Positions 13,001 through 25,159 of a stretch of DNA of 64,000 nucleotides are shown here, in pieces (position 1 is the stretch's first letter; the number at the start of each line of letters is the position of its first letter). A program made the position numbers and the translations under genes. This stretch comes from Trema orientale (Eukaryota > Streptophyta > Magnoliopsida > Rosales > Cannabaceae). The stretch covers positions 1 through 64,000 of the forward strand of contig JXTC01000192.1 of assembly GCA_002914845.1 (NCBI GenBank). Reading direction: 5' to 3'. Under the pieces are notes generated by a model. That model worked only from the letters and a program-made list of their open reading frames with translations, had not been told where the DNA came from and made no database searches.

Positions 13001-14302
13001 TATTTTTTGGTTAACCTCTTAAAAAGTATAACCACGGGACTAATCCTTGAAAACCATCTAAAAAGTTAAAAATAAAAATACCAACAAATAAAAGAGTGCT
13101 AAACTATTAATATATCCCTAAACCTATTCATATCCTAAAGGAAACAAAAGAAAAATCACAAAAATGTTCCTCGGGTTTAGGTTAAATGCTTTTATCTATT
13201 TGGTTTTCAAAATTAATAACAATAAAAATTTTGGATTAGCAAATTAATTACAAACTTCATTCATTAATCTAATTTGGTCAAAATTGACATACTAAAAGAT
13301 AAAATTGCCTCTTTTCTATACTTGTAACCAATCAAATACAAGCGAAAACACAAATGGCCGTGGGTAAAAGAAATAAAAAAAAGAATAAGAATAAAAGAAA
13401 AATTAATGAAGAAAAGTCAAACTTTTTTTCCCCATGTCTTTAGTTAATTAACTATGTTTTGGTAAGAGCATCTTGGTCATATTAAAAAATCTTACTTAAT
13501 TTTGATCAAATTAGATGGAGAGATAACATTTGTATCAATTTGTTAATCCAAGGTATGTTTTCGTGTGTATAAAAATCAGAGGATAACTTGAGCATTTAAA
13601 CAAAACCTATTGAATATTTTTGTAATTTTTCCCAAAGAATAAACGACTTCGAATATTTTTGTAATTTTTCCCAAAGAATAAACGACTCGTATATAGACTT
13701 CTATTCAATAACTCAATTCTTCTATGAAATTCTACGTGAACGAAGCCACTTGAAAGATGATAACAGACACAGCATAATTCAAACTGAGAATTTCAGGAAA
13801 AAAAAAAATCAAATCAAATTGAGATGAAAAAATGAGCTAGAATGAACAATCCAATGAATCGAAAAACATGCTTAAATTCAGACCCCTGATCTTATGTGTT
13901 TGAGACCAAAAAAGATAAAAATAATAAATAATTAACAAAAGATTATACCTCAAAAACACGTTTGAAGAAATGGAAGGCCAGAGCGGATTTGAGCATGAGC
14001 ATTCTAATACAATCATGGGGAAAAAGCAAGAACATCGCCACACTTGCGAGAAATGCTGGAGTGTAGCAAATGAGCATGCCCCATCTGCTAGGCACCTTAG
14101 TGGTACCTTCTTTTGGCTCTTTGGTTAAGAACTGTTTTGGAGAATCATTGGTTTGATTCAAGAATTTCGAGTAAGGCATATTGTTTCCTCGAAGCTCCGA
14201 AAACCCTCCAATGGCGGACGATGCTAAGTAAATCACGGACATTGCGTTGAGTAAAACAGAAGGAGGTTGTGGGAAAACAAGTTTCACCAATATGGATACC
14301 AT
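10015..14302 (-). CDS. steroid 5-alpha-reductase family protein, array gene 1
   Basis: Two exons: 14,302-13,949 and 10,485-10,015, giving 274 aa with stop. The exon junction FFKRVFE|VSFIHKYS has GT (GAG|GTATAA) and AG (TTGTAG|GTT) borders in phase 0. The protein is hydrophobic with several membrane segments. Near the C-terminus it has the family signature YKIPSGGLFGLVICPHYLFE and the ending WYLSKQDDFPPNVKALIPYLF. Members of this Pfam family (3-oxo-5-alpha-steroid 4-dehydrogenase C-terminal) reduce an activated C=C bond with NADPH in the ER membrane; the substrate is unknown here. An upstream ATG at 14,308 would add two residues; 14,302 matches the MESIL/MESLF starts of its paralogues. The intron is 3.46 kb, swollen by transposons. 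It is the most downstream of four tandem copies. GGLF here is preceded by Ser where paralogues have Lys. Confidence 0.85.
10645..10878. mobile_element. short TIR element (about 230-270 bp family), copy 1
   Basis: The ends GGGCCATAATC and inverted GGGCACCAATTG sit within TA-rich flanks, and the inner ends run into T-rich/ACCTAT-type sequence. The inner motif TCTAACGGTTACTATAAT recurs in related copies at 30,313-30,583 and 37,002-37,231. It lies in the intron of array gene 1. No coding capacity. Confidence 0.55.
11594..12241. mobile_element. hAT-like non-autonomous element in intron
   Basis: The left end AGGGCTGGTAATTTGCGAC pairs with the inverted right end ATGAGTGGCAATTCGTATC. The interior is rich in GGGTTTGGGTTGACCC and GTGTCGGGTT-type blocks known from plant hAT-like repeats. 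Flanks CGGACGTT (11,586-11,593) and CAGACGTC (12,242-12,249) form an 8-bp target duplication with two mismatches, so the insertion is old. It lies in the intron of array gene 1 and contributes about 0.65 kb to it. Confidence 0.75.
13609..13690. repeat. 41-bp tandem duplication
   Basis: The block beginning GAATATTTTTGTAATTTTTC and ending AAGAATAAACGACT occurs twice head to tail with almost no change, so it arose recently. It lies in the intron of array gene 1. Confidence 0.85.
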
Positions 14303-14311
14303 ATTCATCAA

Positions 14312-16185
14312 TCAATATTTGGTCACCTTACCCTCTCTTTTTCTTTCTCAATGAAAATATCCCTTGATATCTAAATTTTTTTTTTAACTTAGTTTTAGAT
14401 ACTTTGATGATGCGACTATGATTTGTTGGAATATAAACGTTAGAAGGTATTAAATTAGTTTATGTCTTAATTTCTAGCAAAAATAAAGTTGAAAATTAAC
14501 ATGTCTTCTATTAAAAATACTAGTGCAGTGCTTCTATTTGGAACCGCATATTTCTGGAGTTTCTTTGTAGTGGAGGCCTAAGATTCTCCGTGGTATGGGA
14601 CAGAAAATGTCACAGGTTGGCCGTCATTGCAAATTTTTATATTTCATGACAAGTGATATCCTTTTATTTAATTTGTCTAAGTACAGAGAATACGATAATT
14701 AACATGCCTTATTGGTACGGAAAAAGCATATGCCACATAATACAAGGATGTTAATTGGTGCTCGGCTTTGAAGTAATGGACGCACCAACAAACTGCTAGG
14801 ACATAAGAGATGAGAAGATTGAGCAGTAATCTTGCTTCATGAATTTCTTTTCTTTTTCTTTTTGTTCTTTTTATTTGTTTTGTAGTCTGAAAATCTAATC
14901 TGGGTTTGGCCGAGTCTTAAAATGTTAAACATATTATAAAAAAAAACAACATCCAAGTTAACGAATACTAATTACAGTCCCCCGTATAAATCCGTAACCA
15001 GGTATCACCTAGCCCAAGTGATTTTGTCAGCATACATGGCCGAACACGTCAACCAACGAACTTGAGGGTAAATGTCGAGGAATTTCTCGGATCATATAGT
15101 ACAAAGACGCGTACGTCGAAGGCAATAAGAGGATAAAACTACATTGCCTTGTAAAAGGCCTTTTATTCACAGTTTTACCGTAAGTGTTGTGGTAAGTGTG
15201 CTGACATATGCGGAACTGCCGTACAATATCTCTTTGTTTTAGAACTTTTTTGCTTATAGATGTTGGAATTAGTGGAAGAAGCTCATTAAAGTAGTTGTCT
15301 GAAGAATTATAATTAATTAATTGTATCAATGCTGATATAGTAATTAGCAAGAACCAAGAAACATATAATCATGTTTTATGATATTATACAAAGAAGTAAT
15401 TAGCAAAAAGTCATTATGGTATGTGACGTTCTTTCCAAAAGTAGTCATACAAAATAAAAGTGCAATTTTAGCCGAATAGATTTTAAAATTAAATAATTAA
15501 CAAGCCTATTAATTACTTGAAGCTAACTGTATGTATCTTGTAAGATCTCGATCTCATATTTATTGGATATTAGACCAATTTATAAAAGTTGGTTGTACTA
15601 TGTGCTACATGCCTAGCCCATTAACTGGGCAGTGGCATATAGCATAACTTATGGTAGACACCTTATATGAGTTTTGATAAAAACTAGATAAAGTAATAAG
15701 TGTGAATGCAAAGGAATTAAATTTTTGGAATACTCTAATTTCCAGAAAAAGATCGATAGTAATTTTTATTATTGATTTGGTTCAATGAACTTAGATCGCA
15801 TATTGGATAGCTATTCTAATTATAAATAGTTGTTCCAGTTATGGTTAATTAGATGCAAACAAATTAGGGAAAAACTAACAAGATAATATTTGACTAATTG
15901 CCAAAAGATAAGTGAGCATATTTGAATATTGTAGAAAGTGTGGAAACGGCTATATAACTACAAGAAAATAGAGAATTTTACCCGCACATTTTCATGTAGA
16001 TAAAAATCTAAAATATATAACTGGAACCATTTATATACATATTTGAAAAGTAAAGTAACTATGTAAAGTAAAGTAACTTGCTTACAAACTACTTTTGTAT
16101 AAGTATATACATCATTGCCCACATATATATTATGTAGTAAAAGAGACATCAAATGTGTAGATGAATCGTATGGGTTCAACATATA
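14312..16185. other. non-coding spacer upstream of array gene 1
   Basis: It holds the putative promoter of array gene 1 (CT/GA-rich leader right above the ATG, no clear TATA box). Beyond that I see AT-rich sequence without recognisable genes; an open frame at 15,350-15,027 (minus) shows no family signature and is probably chance. Confidence 0.45.
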
Positions 16186-16189
16186 GATT

Positions 16190-17010
16190 TGACATGGTTA
16201 CCGATGTGACAAATGATATGTCAGATGGTGTGACATGAACACTTATGTAGACAATGAGACATAATTTCATAATGATGTGGCAAGTGATGTGGTAGATGAT
16301 GTATCAAATGACTTGTACTTTCTAGTGACATGGCCAATGAAATGGCATATTATGTGGTAAGACACATAGATACTTGCATGGACAATGACATGTAATGGAA
16401 TATTATGTTACATAACTGGAATTTGCGGAAAGAGAAATTCCTATCACTAGCCAAATTACCAAATTTGGCCAATGAATAAGGAGCCACATGCTTACAGTCA
16501 CAGTGATTGTAGCATGTCGTACCTCCTGATAGTTACCTAGTTGTATGTAGTTCTCTCTCTCTTTTCTATATATATAAGGAGACTCTATACACTTAAAAAG
16601 TAAAGACAAAAATTATAGAGAAATTTTGCTAGTTATTCTTGAGAGAAAAATTCTCAAAGATAAGTGAACAGTCAACTTTTTATTCTTAGATTTCTTTGAA
16701 GAATTTTAGTATAGTTACTAACTTGATCTTTTCCTCTGTTGTTCCCTTTTTTGTGTACCTTAGAAAGTAGAGATAGAAATTACAGAGAAATTTTATTAGT
16801 TTTTCCAGAGAGAAAAATTTTCAAAGATAAGTGAAAAGTCAATTTTCTGTTCTTAAATTTCTTTTTTAATAATAGTCATGAGAATATATTATTCGTCTAT
16901 CGTCTACAAGAGGTATAAAATTCATGCATGATTCTAATATATTGTTATGAGAATCATCATGCTCCTCATTATGTTTTCTCATACATTGTTTTATTAAAAA
17001 GACTGTTGGT
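16190..17010 (+). mobile_element. LTR-like sequence with degenerate and tandem repeats
   Basis: From 16,190 to 16,400 there are degenerate repeats of a GATGTGGCAAATGATGTGG-like unit. Then come a TATA-like CTATATATATAAGGAGAC at about 16,566 and a leader region duplicated in tandem: about 16,595-16,705 and 16,762-16,868 share AAATT-CAAAGATAAGTGAA blocks, period about 167 bp. Promoter plus duplicated leader with no gene fits an LTR (R/U5) or a decayed element; this is inference. Confidence 0.4.
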
Positions 17011-17013
17011 AGA

Positions 17014-18948
17014 TACTACAACAAAAATGTAATAGAGCGGCGACGCCGATACCAGAGTCCATTTATCACCGCTTTATGAGCATATAAAGTGGCAACAATC
17101 AGAAAGGCTCTGCTATATATTACAAAGAACTTTTCGAGTATTGAAAAACTCTAAAGTGACGACATTTGTTTCCGCTTTAAGGTTTTTTAATTTAAAGTGG
17201 CGACTTTTTGTCTACGTTTTAGGCTTTTCAATTTAAAGCGGTGAATTTTGTCCCTGCTTTAGGTTTTTCTATTTAAAATTTTCATTATTTATTGGCGCCA
17301 CTATTTTCTAAAAAAAAAATGAAATGGCACTAGGAGAATTAGGGACTCTAAAGGGGCTACTATTGTCACAGCTTTAAACTGAAAAACCTAAAGCAGTTCG
17401 CTTTAGGTTTTTTAGTTTAAAATGGCAACTTTTGTCCTTGTGTAAAGTTACCACTTTAGGTTTTTCAGTTTAAAGCGGCGATTTTTGTCTTCGCTTTAAG
17501 TTTTTCAGTTTAAAATTTTCATTATTTATTAGTGCCACTATTTTCTTAAAAAAATGAGATGGCGACAAGAAAATTATGAGTGAAAATATTTACTCTAAAA
17601 GGGCGATTATTGTTGCTGCTTTAAACTGAAAAATCTAAAGTGGCGACTTTTGTCCCCGCTTTAGGTTTTCACTATTTATTGGGACTACTATTTTCTCTAG
17701 AAAAAAATTAAATGGGCGCTAAGTTAAAAATATTTAGCCTAAAGGGGTAACTATTGTCGCTGCTTTAGACCTTTTTTTTAAAAAAAAAATTAATTTTAAA
17801 ATTAACTATGAATAATTAATGAAAGTAGTATTTTAAATTAATTCTTAACCCTAATGTGGCGACTAGTCGCCGTTTTAACTTTTTCATGAAATTTTAGGCA
17901 GGCAAAATGATCACTATAAATTTTGTAAACTTAAATAAAATGGGGTGTTTCATTTAAAGCGGTGATATTGGGTTTATTATAGTGACAAAAGTCACCGCTT
18001 TATATTTACGTTTTATTGTTTATAACAGCAACAAAAGTCACCGCCTTATATTTGCATTTTATTCAACCCAAAAACCACTTCTTCTCTTCCTCTTTTCTAT
18101 CTAAAATTCTCTTTCTTTCTCTATAGTCATTCTCTCTCTCCAATTTCCCTCTCTCAAAATCTCGACCTCCCTCTCACAAGCACTGCATCTCCTTCTCATT
18201 ATAAATTTATTTTCATCTCTCTATGATGTATAATTTCTATCTTTTTATCCATCTCACTTTCTTTCTCTTGCTTTTTTTTTTTTAAATTTTTGTTTCTTTT
18301 TTTTGGGGGGTGTCTAGCGACCACCATTGTCAATAACCACCGTCACCATACACCCTCATCCACTGTTGCCAGCCACCCTAATCAGTCCGGTTAGTTTGGA
18401 TTTTTTGTTTCTGTTTTTGTTTTTTTTTTTAAATTTTTTGATAATTTGTTATGTTAAAAATTAGTTTTGTAATTTTTTTAAAAAAGTCATAATTTATGGT
18501 TATTATATATATATTTATATGATTTTATTGTATTATATTTATGGTTATTATAACTACTTAATTGCTTGTTATATATACTTATTTTAATTTTAGACAACTC
18601 TTAATATAATTATTTTTAATATTAATTAATGTCATTAAAATATCTGGTATTTAATTATATTAATTTTTAATATCTATATTAATTTAATTAATTTAAAATA
18701 TAATTATTTTTAATTTCTCATTTTAAAACTAATTAAAAATAATTTTTTTAAAAAATAATTTTTTTTAAAAAAAAAGCTCTAAAATGGCGACAAAAATTCG
18801 CCGCTATAGAGTAATTAAATATGGCAACATAAAGTGTCGCGGCTACACAGATCTATACTAGCAGATTAATACGGTAACTCAATAGCGGTGACTTTTTACT
18901 TTCTAGCAGCGATATTTGTGGCCACTCAATTTCTTTTTTGTTGTGGTG
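17014..18948. mobile_element. non-autonomous CACTA (En/Spm-type) element
   Basis: The left end TACTACAACAAAAATG matches the CACTACAA-type terminus with C to T at base 1. The right end, inverted, is CACCACAACAAAAAAG. Both subterminal regions carry many direct and inverted copies of GCGGCGAC and AAAGCGG-type motifs with TTTTGTC and GCTTTAGG spacers, the usual transposase-binding array of CACTA elements. The interior holds a CT-rich tract (18,070-18,320) and AT-rich sequence, without a transposase frame. A 3-bp target duplication is not evident (AGA left, GTA right). Confidence 0.75.
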
Positions 18949-20090
18949 GTATTTTTAATGACAAAATTAAATTTTGAAAATCTTACCAAGTGCTAATTTT
19001 TCAGTCTTTCTAACAATAGTGAGAGTATGGTCGGTTTAGCCGTTATCAGTAATCTCTATGTAAATTACCACAAACAATTTTATTTCAAATGATTGGAAAA
19101 AGAGTCAAATACAAGATCTTCTTTTTTGGTTCGTTGATCTGTTGTTATATAACATGTTTACGGAGACTTGAAACATGTATCTAGAAATCCATTTTCCTTA
19201 GAACGCTATTTGTCCCTTCTCAATTTGAGATTGTTTGTGGGTTTCTACTAGGAAATAACTTCCAAGATTTGATACGCGTTGATATATAGTTAATTGGCAC
19301 AAAGTAAACGGAAAATCAATAGAGAAAGAATAATAGTTTTTGGGCTTTTCTGAAAAAATGTTAAAGGAGAAAAAGAGAGAAACTTAATTATTTAAGCTAT
19401 GATTTCCCTGAATATGTTTTTACTGTCAATTAGACAACTATTATGGAGACACTTAATTGTTTGAAGAGTTATGACGGTTTGGAAACACCGTGGGGAAAAA
19501 ATTGCCTCTTCAGATTTAAAGATTTAAATAATTATTATCTTTTATTTAAAAAATAGATGAAAAATAATTATAGGTTTTCCCTTGTATAATAACTTCATTA
19601 CCTCCAAAAGAAGTTATTGCTTGTAAGGTCATAAGATTCATAATCCTCCAAAAGTTTGATACTTATAAAGTGAACATGTTTGTTTCCTTAATTTCTAATT
19701 ATGGGACGGCATAGGGTATCAAAATCTCTCAACTTTATATTTGAAGAACATCTCCAAAATCGATGTATTACCAATTCATTATCAACTACTAGTGTGAGTA
19801 TACATATCCTGATAAGCCACTAATTTTTGGTACTACGAAACAGATCCCAGAGACCAAAAAAGATGGTCAATCCAACCCCCTATTTTTTTTCCGGTTATTA
19901 TTTGACAAGCTAATTTCTATGTCTGTTTATTTACAAAAGCACATTGACAATATCTGAGAGTTATATATGTTTGCATGCATCATAACTTGCACTTTAATTA
20001 TTTATCGGCTGCACTAACAAAAAGAAACCCATTTTCTGAGTTGTACAGTTCTAGCTTTCAAATTGCATTATTATTCTGAACTCTCTTTTT
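18949..20090. other. non-coding spacer downstream of array gene 2
   Basis: I found no gene, inverted-repeat element or tandem repeat in this stretch between the CACTA element and the stop codon of array gene 2. It is AT-rich and probably includes the 3' UTR near 20,090. Confidence 0.4.
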
Positions 20091-20096
20091 CTACAA

Positions 20097-22389
20097 CTAG
20101 AATACATATGGAATAAGAGCCTTGACATCTTGGGGGAAATCCTCAAACTTGGAGAGGTACCATTGCCTAGTAGCACAACTCCTTCCCACCAAGTAAAACA
20201 TTGTTCCTATAGCTATAGAAAATGAATGAAATGTTTGAGAAATAAAAGAGAACCCCAAAAACTCTATGATCTCAAAAAGGTAATGTGGGCATATGACTAA
20301 GCCAAAGAGACCACCCTTTGGAATCTTATACTTTTTCTCACCCTTTTCTCTTAGTAGGGAAAGAAGATAATGATGGTAGAAATTCCCACTTAACCCTATT
20401 AGGAACAACACAAACCCAATGTATTTCAGATCTATTGGAGGTTCCGCAAGCCCTTGGGAAAGGTGCTGAGCATAAATCAAGCTTGCTGTGGATGATAAGT
20501 AACTTATACCAATGATAATTGCAGTATTAAGAACCATGTTGCCGCTGTACTTGTGAACAAATAGGACCTACAAAAGCAAGATAAAAAATAGGATAAATTG
20601 CATCTTTACTCCTGAAACTATCATCTATTTAAAGTTTTACCCCTATTTTATTTTTCTTTGTAAGAATTCCCCCCGAACTATTCGATTATGTAAAAAACTC
20701 CCCTTCTATTACCTTTCATCCATAGTTCTGACGAAATTATGACATGTTATCACAAAACAAGGTTATTTTAAACTTTTATCATCATATACCCTTAGATTAG
20801 GCGCCAAATTTTTCTATTTTTCCTCTCATACTGTAGTCTTCTTCTCAAAAGTACTAGCCTCCAACCTTCATTAAAGCTAAAATTTAGCTATTGTGTTACT
20901 TTCTGTCCACATTAATGTCTTCTATTTGCAAAAAATTTATTACAAAACTCTCTTCAATACCCTAAATATAAAGACACATTACTATTCCATTACAAAATAT
21001 AACAGAGAGTGTTTTTTCTATAATCTAATAATTCTGGGGTATTTTTACAAAGAGAAATAATTTAGGGTGCAAAACTCATAAGCGATAGTTCGGGGGGCAA
21101 AGATACAATTTGTCCTAAAAAAATACGTAAATGAGAATAGAAGTCATCCGATGAGTCTAACATTAGCAAGATATGGATGATATTTTTTTCATCAAAATAT
21201 GAAGTAAGATACATTGGACTAATTTCTACCCATTCAAATTATGTTAGTCAACCCAAAATAAAAATAATAATAAAAAACGAATTTCCATAACAAAGAAAGG
21301 CTCGTTACAATTTCCATGACAATGTTTAAATTCATATGGACGTGAATCCTTTATACGGTTTTCGTTTCCAAATCTTTGTCTAGCCACCAATATTTTGCCA
21401 CGCTATCAAGTGTAATATTTACTCGCAAAATCAAAGGTTCCGGTCTTTCAACGAGGTAAGTAAAATGTTTATGACAAAAACAAAAAAGCAAAAAAGAAAA
21501 AAGGAAATAGACCGGTTATGCTTGACTAGGTGGAATTTATTTCGGACTTAAAAAAGAAGGAATAACTATTCGGAATCACAATTCTTTCAGATGATGGAAT
21601 CACGATTTCTTAATTAATTCTCAAAAGGCTAATAAATAAGAGTTCCACTCGATCTTTAGCTAATTAATTTAATTAAAACTTAACTTACCATTTTTTCACC
21701 ATATAATACACAAAGGTAAAAGTATTTTTGTCACTGACATATTTACTGTATTCCATTCAATTAGTTTAAATAAACAATGGAAAGCTATTCAGATTCTTAT
21801 TCTAACTTCGTTCCATTATAATTCGCATTATGATTCTCTTTCTATTCCCCAAACCAAGCATGATGGGTTAATGAGCTAGAATGAAATATAATTAAGAAGA
21901 TGGCGTCTAAATTTTCATAACCATGCTAAAACTCACGTACCTGTTCCTTTTTTTTTTCTTGTGTGTGTGTGTGTGTTTATAATAAAAAAGTAAAAAAAAA
22001 AAAGAAAAAAGAAAAAAGAAAAATGGGTATACCTCAAAAATCCTCTTGAAGAAATGAAGGGCAAGAGCCGAATTGAGCAGGAGCATTCTAATATCATTAT
22101 AACTCTCCTGGGGAAAAAGCAAGAAAAACGCCACGCTCGCTAGAAACGCCGGAGTGTAGCATATAAGCATGCCCAATCTACTCGGCGCCTCGGTTTTTTT
22201 CTCTTTATTGAAAGATTGTTTTTGAAAATTATTAGTGACACTATTCAAGAATTTCGAGTACGGCATATTGTTTCCTCTGAATTCCGAGAACCCACCAATC
22301 GCAAACGACGGTAAGTTAATCACGGACAACGTGTTGAGAAAGAGAGAAGGAGGTGGTGGGAAAACAAGTTTTAGAAATAAGGATTCCAT
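20097..22389 (-). CDS. steroid 5-alpha-reductase family protein, array gene 2
   Basis: Two exons: 22,389-22,033 and 20,567-20,097, giving 275 aa. The borders are GAG|GTATAC and TTGTAG|GTC, phase 0, at the same FFKRIFE|VLFVHKYS site as its paralogues. The start MESLFLKLVFPPPPSLF matches array gene 4 (MESILTRFILPTPPSLY). The C-terminal half has DLKYIGF, LSGNFYHHYLLS, KIPKGGLFGLVICPHYLFE and ends KALIPYVF. It is closest to array gene 1 (shared NNMPYSKFLN and MLICYTPAFLASVA). Predicted multi-pass ER membrane oxidoreductase; substrate unknown. A T-rich insertion-like stretch begins right after the donor. The 1.46-kb intron contains one TIR element. Confidence 0.87.
20590..21116. mobile_element. 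TIR element in intron of array gene 2
   Basis: The left end GGATAAATTGCATCTTTACT and the inverted right end GGACAAATTGTATCTTTGCC form terminal inverted repeats of about 32 bp. Both flanks are A-rich (ATAAAAAATA left, TAAAAAAATA right), consistent with an 8-9 bp target duplication. There is no open frame; non-autonomous, probably Mutator-like. Confidence 0.8.
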
Positions 22390-23120
22390 TTCCCAGTTTT
22401 GTTGTTTTCGGAAATTATGAAAATAGGTTCCGAGCTGAAACTTATAGTGGACTACGAGAATGAGAGGCCAGGACAGCGTGGGAGGTGTTTACGAAGTTTG
22501 GATTTGGGACCGAAGATTTCTGGTGGCGGCAAATGTGTCGTACGTACGTGTTTGTATTTGAAATGGTGGCCTAGGATACTTTTACATGCCCCATGCTATT
22601 GGACACAAATGTTACACGTACCTATGTACGTGCCATCTTTTTGGTGCATTATTCTGGGCATCATGTTTTACTCTTTTTGGTTTGTATAGAATTTATAACT
22701 GTGTTTATTAAATATAGAATTATAATACCTTGAAAAAAAAAAGAAAATATAGAATTATAACTGTGTTTATTTACGTAATTATTCGTTTGCAAATACTATT
22801 GAATTTTGAGAAATTACAGCATAACGCCTTTCGCTTTAAAATTAAACAAAATTTTAAATTTGTTTAAATTTTGTTTACTAATAAAAGAATTTGGACAATC
22901 AGACCACGGCTACGGCCTACTATATCCAATAATAATTGAGTTTACTCAATTAACAATACTTGTACTCTGGATTATAAGTAAATAATGTAAGAATTATTCA
23001 TGGAACAAAAAATCGCAACTCAATAATATAAATATATATATATATATGTGATTGGATTTCTTTTCCGATTAGTATTGGCAATCTGATGGAGTAACACGTG
23101 TGGGTAGATAATGCTAAATG
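22390..23120. other. upstream region of array gene 2
   Basis: This is the likely promoter of array gene 2; a weak TATA-like CCACTATAAGTT lies about 55 bp above the ATG on the minus strand. An open frame at 22,399-22,689 on the plus strand has no recognisable family and is probably chance. Confidence 0.35.
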
Positions 23121-23139
23121 GATACAGTTATGCTTATGA

Positions 23140-23400
23140 ATAAGGGCTAAAAAAGCCAAACTGCCGAATTTTGGATCATTGTTTGAAAAATAATTGTTTT
23201 TCGAACACTATTAAAGTTGGCTGGATTTTGAAAATTATTTGAAAAATGGTTGTTTTTCATATTTCTTTTGTATAAAATTTATTTATTTTTTTAAAATAGA
23301 TCAACTAAAAAAGGCCATTTATCAAAATAAAATTATAAAATAAATAATCATTTATTTATAAAAAAGGGGACATTTCTTATAAATACTCTATGAATAATTA
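23140..23400. repeat. dispersed AT-rich repeat, copy 1
   Basis: The sequence GAATTTTGGATCATTGTTTG plus TTTGAAAAATGGTTGTTTTTC, then AAAATTATAAAA and ACATTTCTTATAAATACTCT, recurs in the same order at 41,545-41,880. A short direct relative of its start (GACCGAATTTTGAGCTCATT) lies at about 24,027. Nature unknown; no coding capacity. Confidence 0.65.
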
Positions 23401-23465
23401 TTGGGTGGAATACGTATATGTCCATTTTAAGGCCAAAAAATGAGTAAATCTTCTCAATTTAAAAA

Positions 23466-23980
23466 GGGTTTATAGCACAAATGGTCCCTGAATTATTCAA
23501 CTAATTGTGACAATTTGGTCCTCAAAATTTCAATTGTGCCAATTAAGTCCCTGGATTGTCTAACTTGTAGTCTACTATCAAATATCTGACCAAAAACACA
23601 TTTGATAAGCACATAGTAGCATCCAAAAGTATATTTAAAGGAAAATAAACTGAACAAAATAATTTAGAGAGAAAAAAAGATGAAATCTTCGCATTTTTTA
23701 GGATTTTTTGAGTTGCAAAGTTAGAGAAAATTTTTCTGTGATTATTCATTTTTATGCTTGAAATTTCCATATTATCTTTCAAATACACTTTTTAGATATC
23801 ACTAGGTACTCCTCATGTATATTTTTGGTCAAAATTTTAATAATACATTGTAGTTTAGACAATTTAGGGATCAAATTACTACAAATTAGAAAGTTTAGGA
23901 GCCTAATTGCTATAATTGAAACCTCAAGGACCAAATTACCACAATTTGGATAGTTCGAGGACCATTTGTATTTTTAACCC
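23466..23980. mobile_element. non-autonomous TIR element (about 540 bp family), copy 2
   Basis: The left end GGGTTTATAGCACAAATGGT and the inverted right end GGGTTAAAAATACAAATGGT are terminal inverted repeats. Flanks ATTTAAAAA (left) and TTTTAAAAA (right) form a 9-bp duplication with one mismatch. Interior blocks such as ATAGTAGCATC and CAAATACACTTTTTAGATAT are shared with copy 3 at 44,118-44,655. Confidence 0.8.
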
Positions 23981-25159
23981 TTTTAAAAATTATAACTAAA
24001 AAAACCTAAGAATCTTATAGCGAAATGACCGAATTTTGAGCTCATTTTAAGCAAATGTCCGTTTCTCAAATGTTGTAGCAAAGTGGCAAGTATATTAGTA
24101 TATATACCAAGTATATACTCAATACATACATAAAGTAAACCTGGTGCAAAAGTAGATGATGAACATCTAATTGTGTATATTTGTTAAGTATCTATATCAT
24201 CATTATACAATTAGGGTATCATTAACTTTCCAAACTTAAAGTACTTTTATAGTCATAAGCTTAAAAATAAGAGTTATCCCTAATTCGTGTGATTGTTGTG
24301 ATGTAGGTTTAGTAAAATAGACATAAATCTTAAACCGAATGGAGAATTGATACGATTCCTAGACTCAAGGAATTTAGCCTCAACGCCCAACTAAGCAGAG
24401 AAAGCCGAACAAAATGTTTGATGGGTTAGAATTGGACTTCAACAGTGACAGTATTGGACAACAATCTTGGATCAGTCTGACATGCTCTAGTTTTTGGGCT
24501 TTATGTCACAAACTAAAAACATTTTTCATGTGATTCTTACTGATTCTTAAGACAATTATACAACTTTATTATTGTGAGCAAAAAGAGATAATGTATATTT
24601 GACGTGTTTTCGGCATTTCATACGAGAGAGGAAAATTTGTCAAAAATTGAGGCATGTTTTTCAAACTTGTAACTAACCTTGTTTGTATTCTTCCTCCTCC
24701 GATCTTCTATAAATGGGGCCTAAATAAATCATTTTGGGCAGCTTTGTTTCTAGAAAATCTAAGTTCATTTTATTTCTTTTTTTGTTTAAGTATTTTATCT
24801 TATTGTAATTTTTTTTAAGTGGAGTTTAACTAATGACCTCCACTTATTACAAAGAAAAAAAATAACTCACACACCTTGAGAGTTGAACTCCCGACCTAAT
24901 ATCTAGTCTCTACCCTATCTATTGAGCTAGCCATAGTGGGCTTTTTCATCTTGTTGTTATTCTATTTTGCATGTAAAGTAGTAAGATATTGCTATTGAAA
25001 GTTCTATTTATATCTTGTTCATACTTATTTTTCTTCTTCACCATGTTTAGTTAACTTGCATCTTGCTAAAGTGAAAGGGTGAACCTCTTAGGGAAAAATA
25101 GATAAAAACTAAAACTCTAAATGAAACTCATTATTTATATCCTTAAATCATGGTTATAG

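Noticed and set aside
15027..15350. 107-aa minus-strand open frame upstream of array gene 1
   Set aside because: No family signature; composition matches random AT-rich sequence.
16190..16400. GATGTGGCAAATGATGTGG-like reiterations as a possible CRISPR-like array
   Set aside because: Units vary in length and sequence with no unique spacers, and the genome is a plant; treated as degenerate repeats in an LTR-like region.
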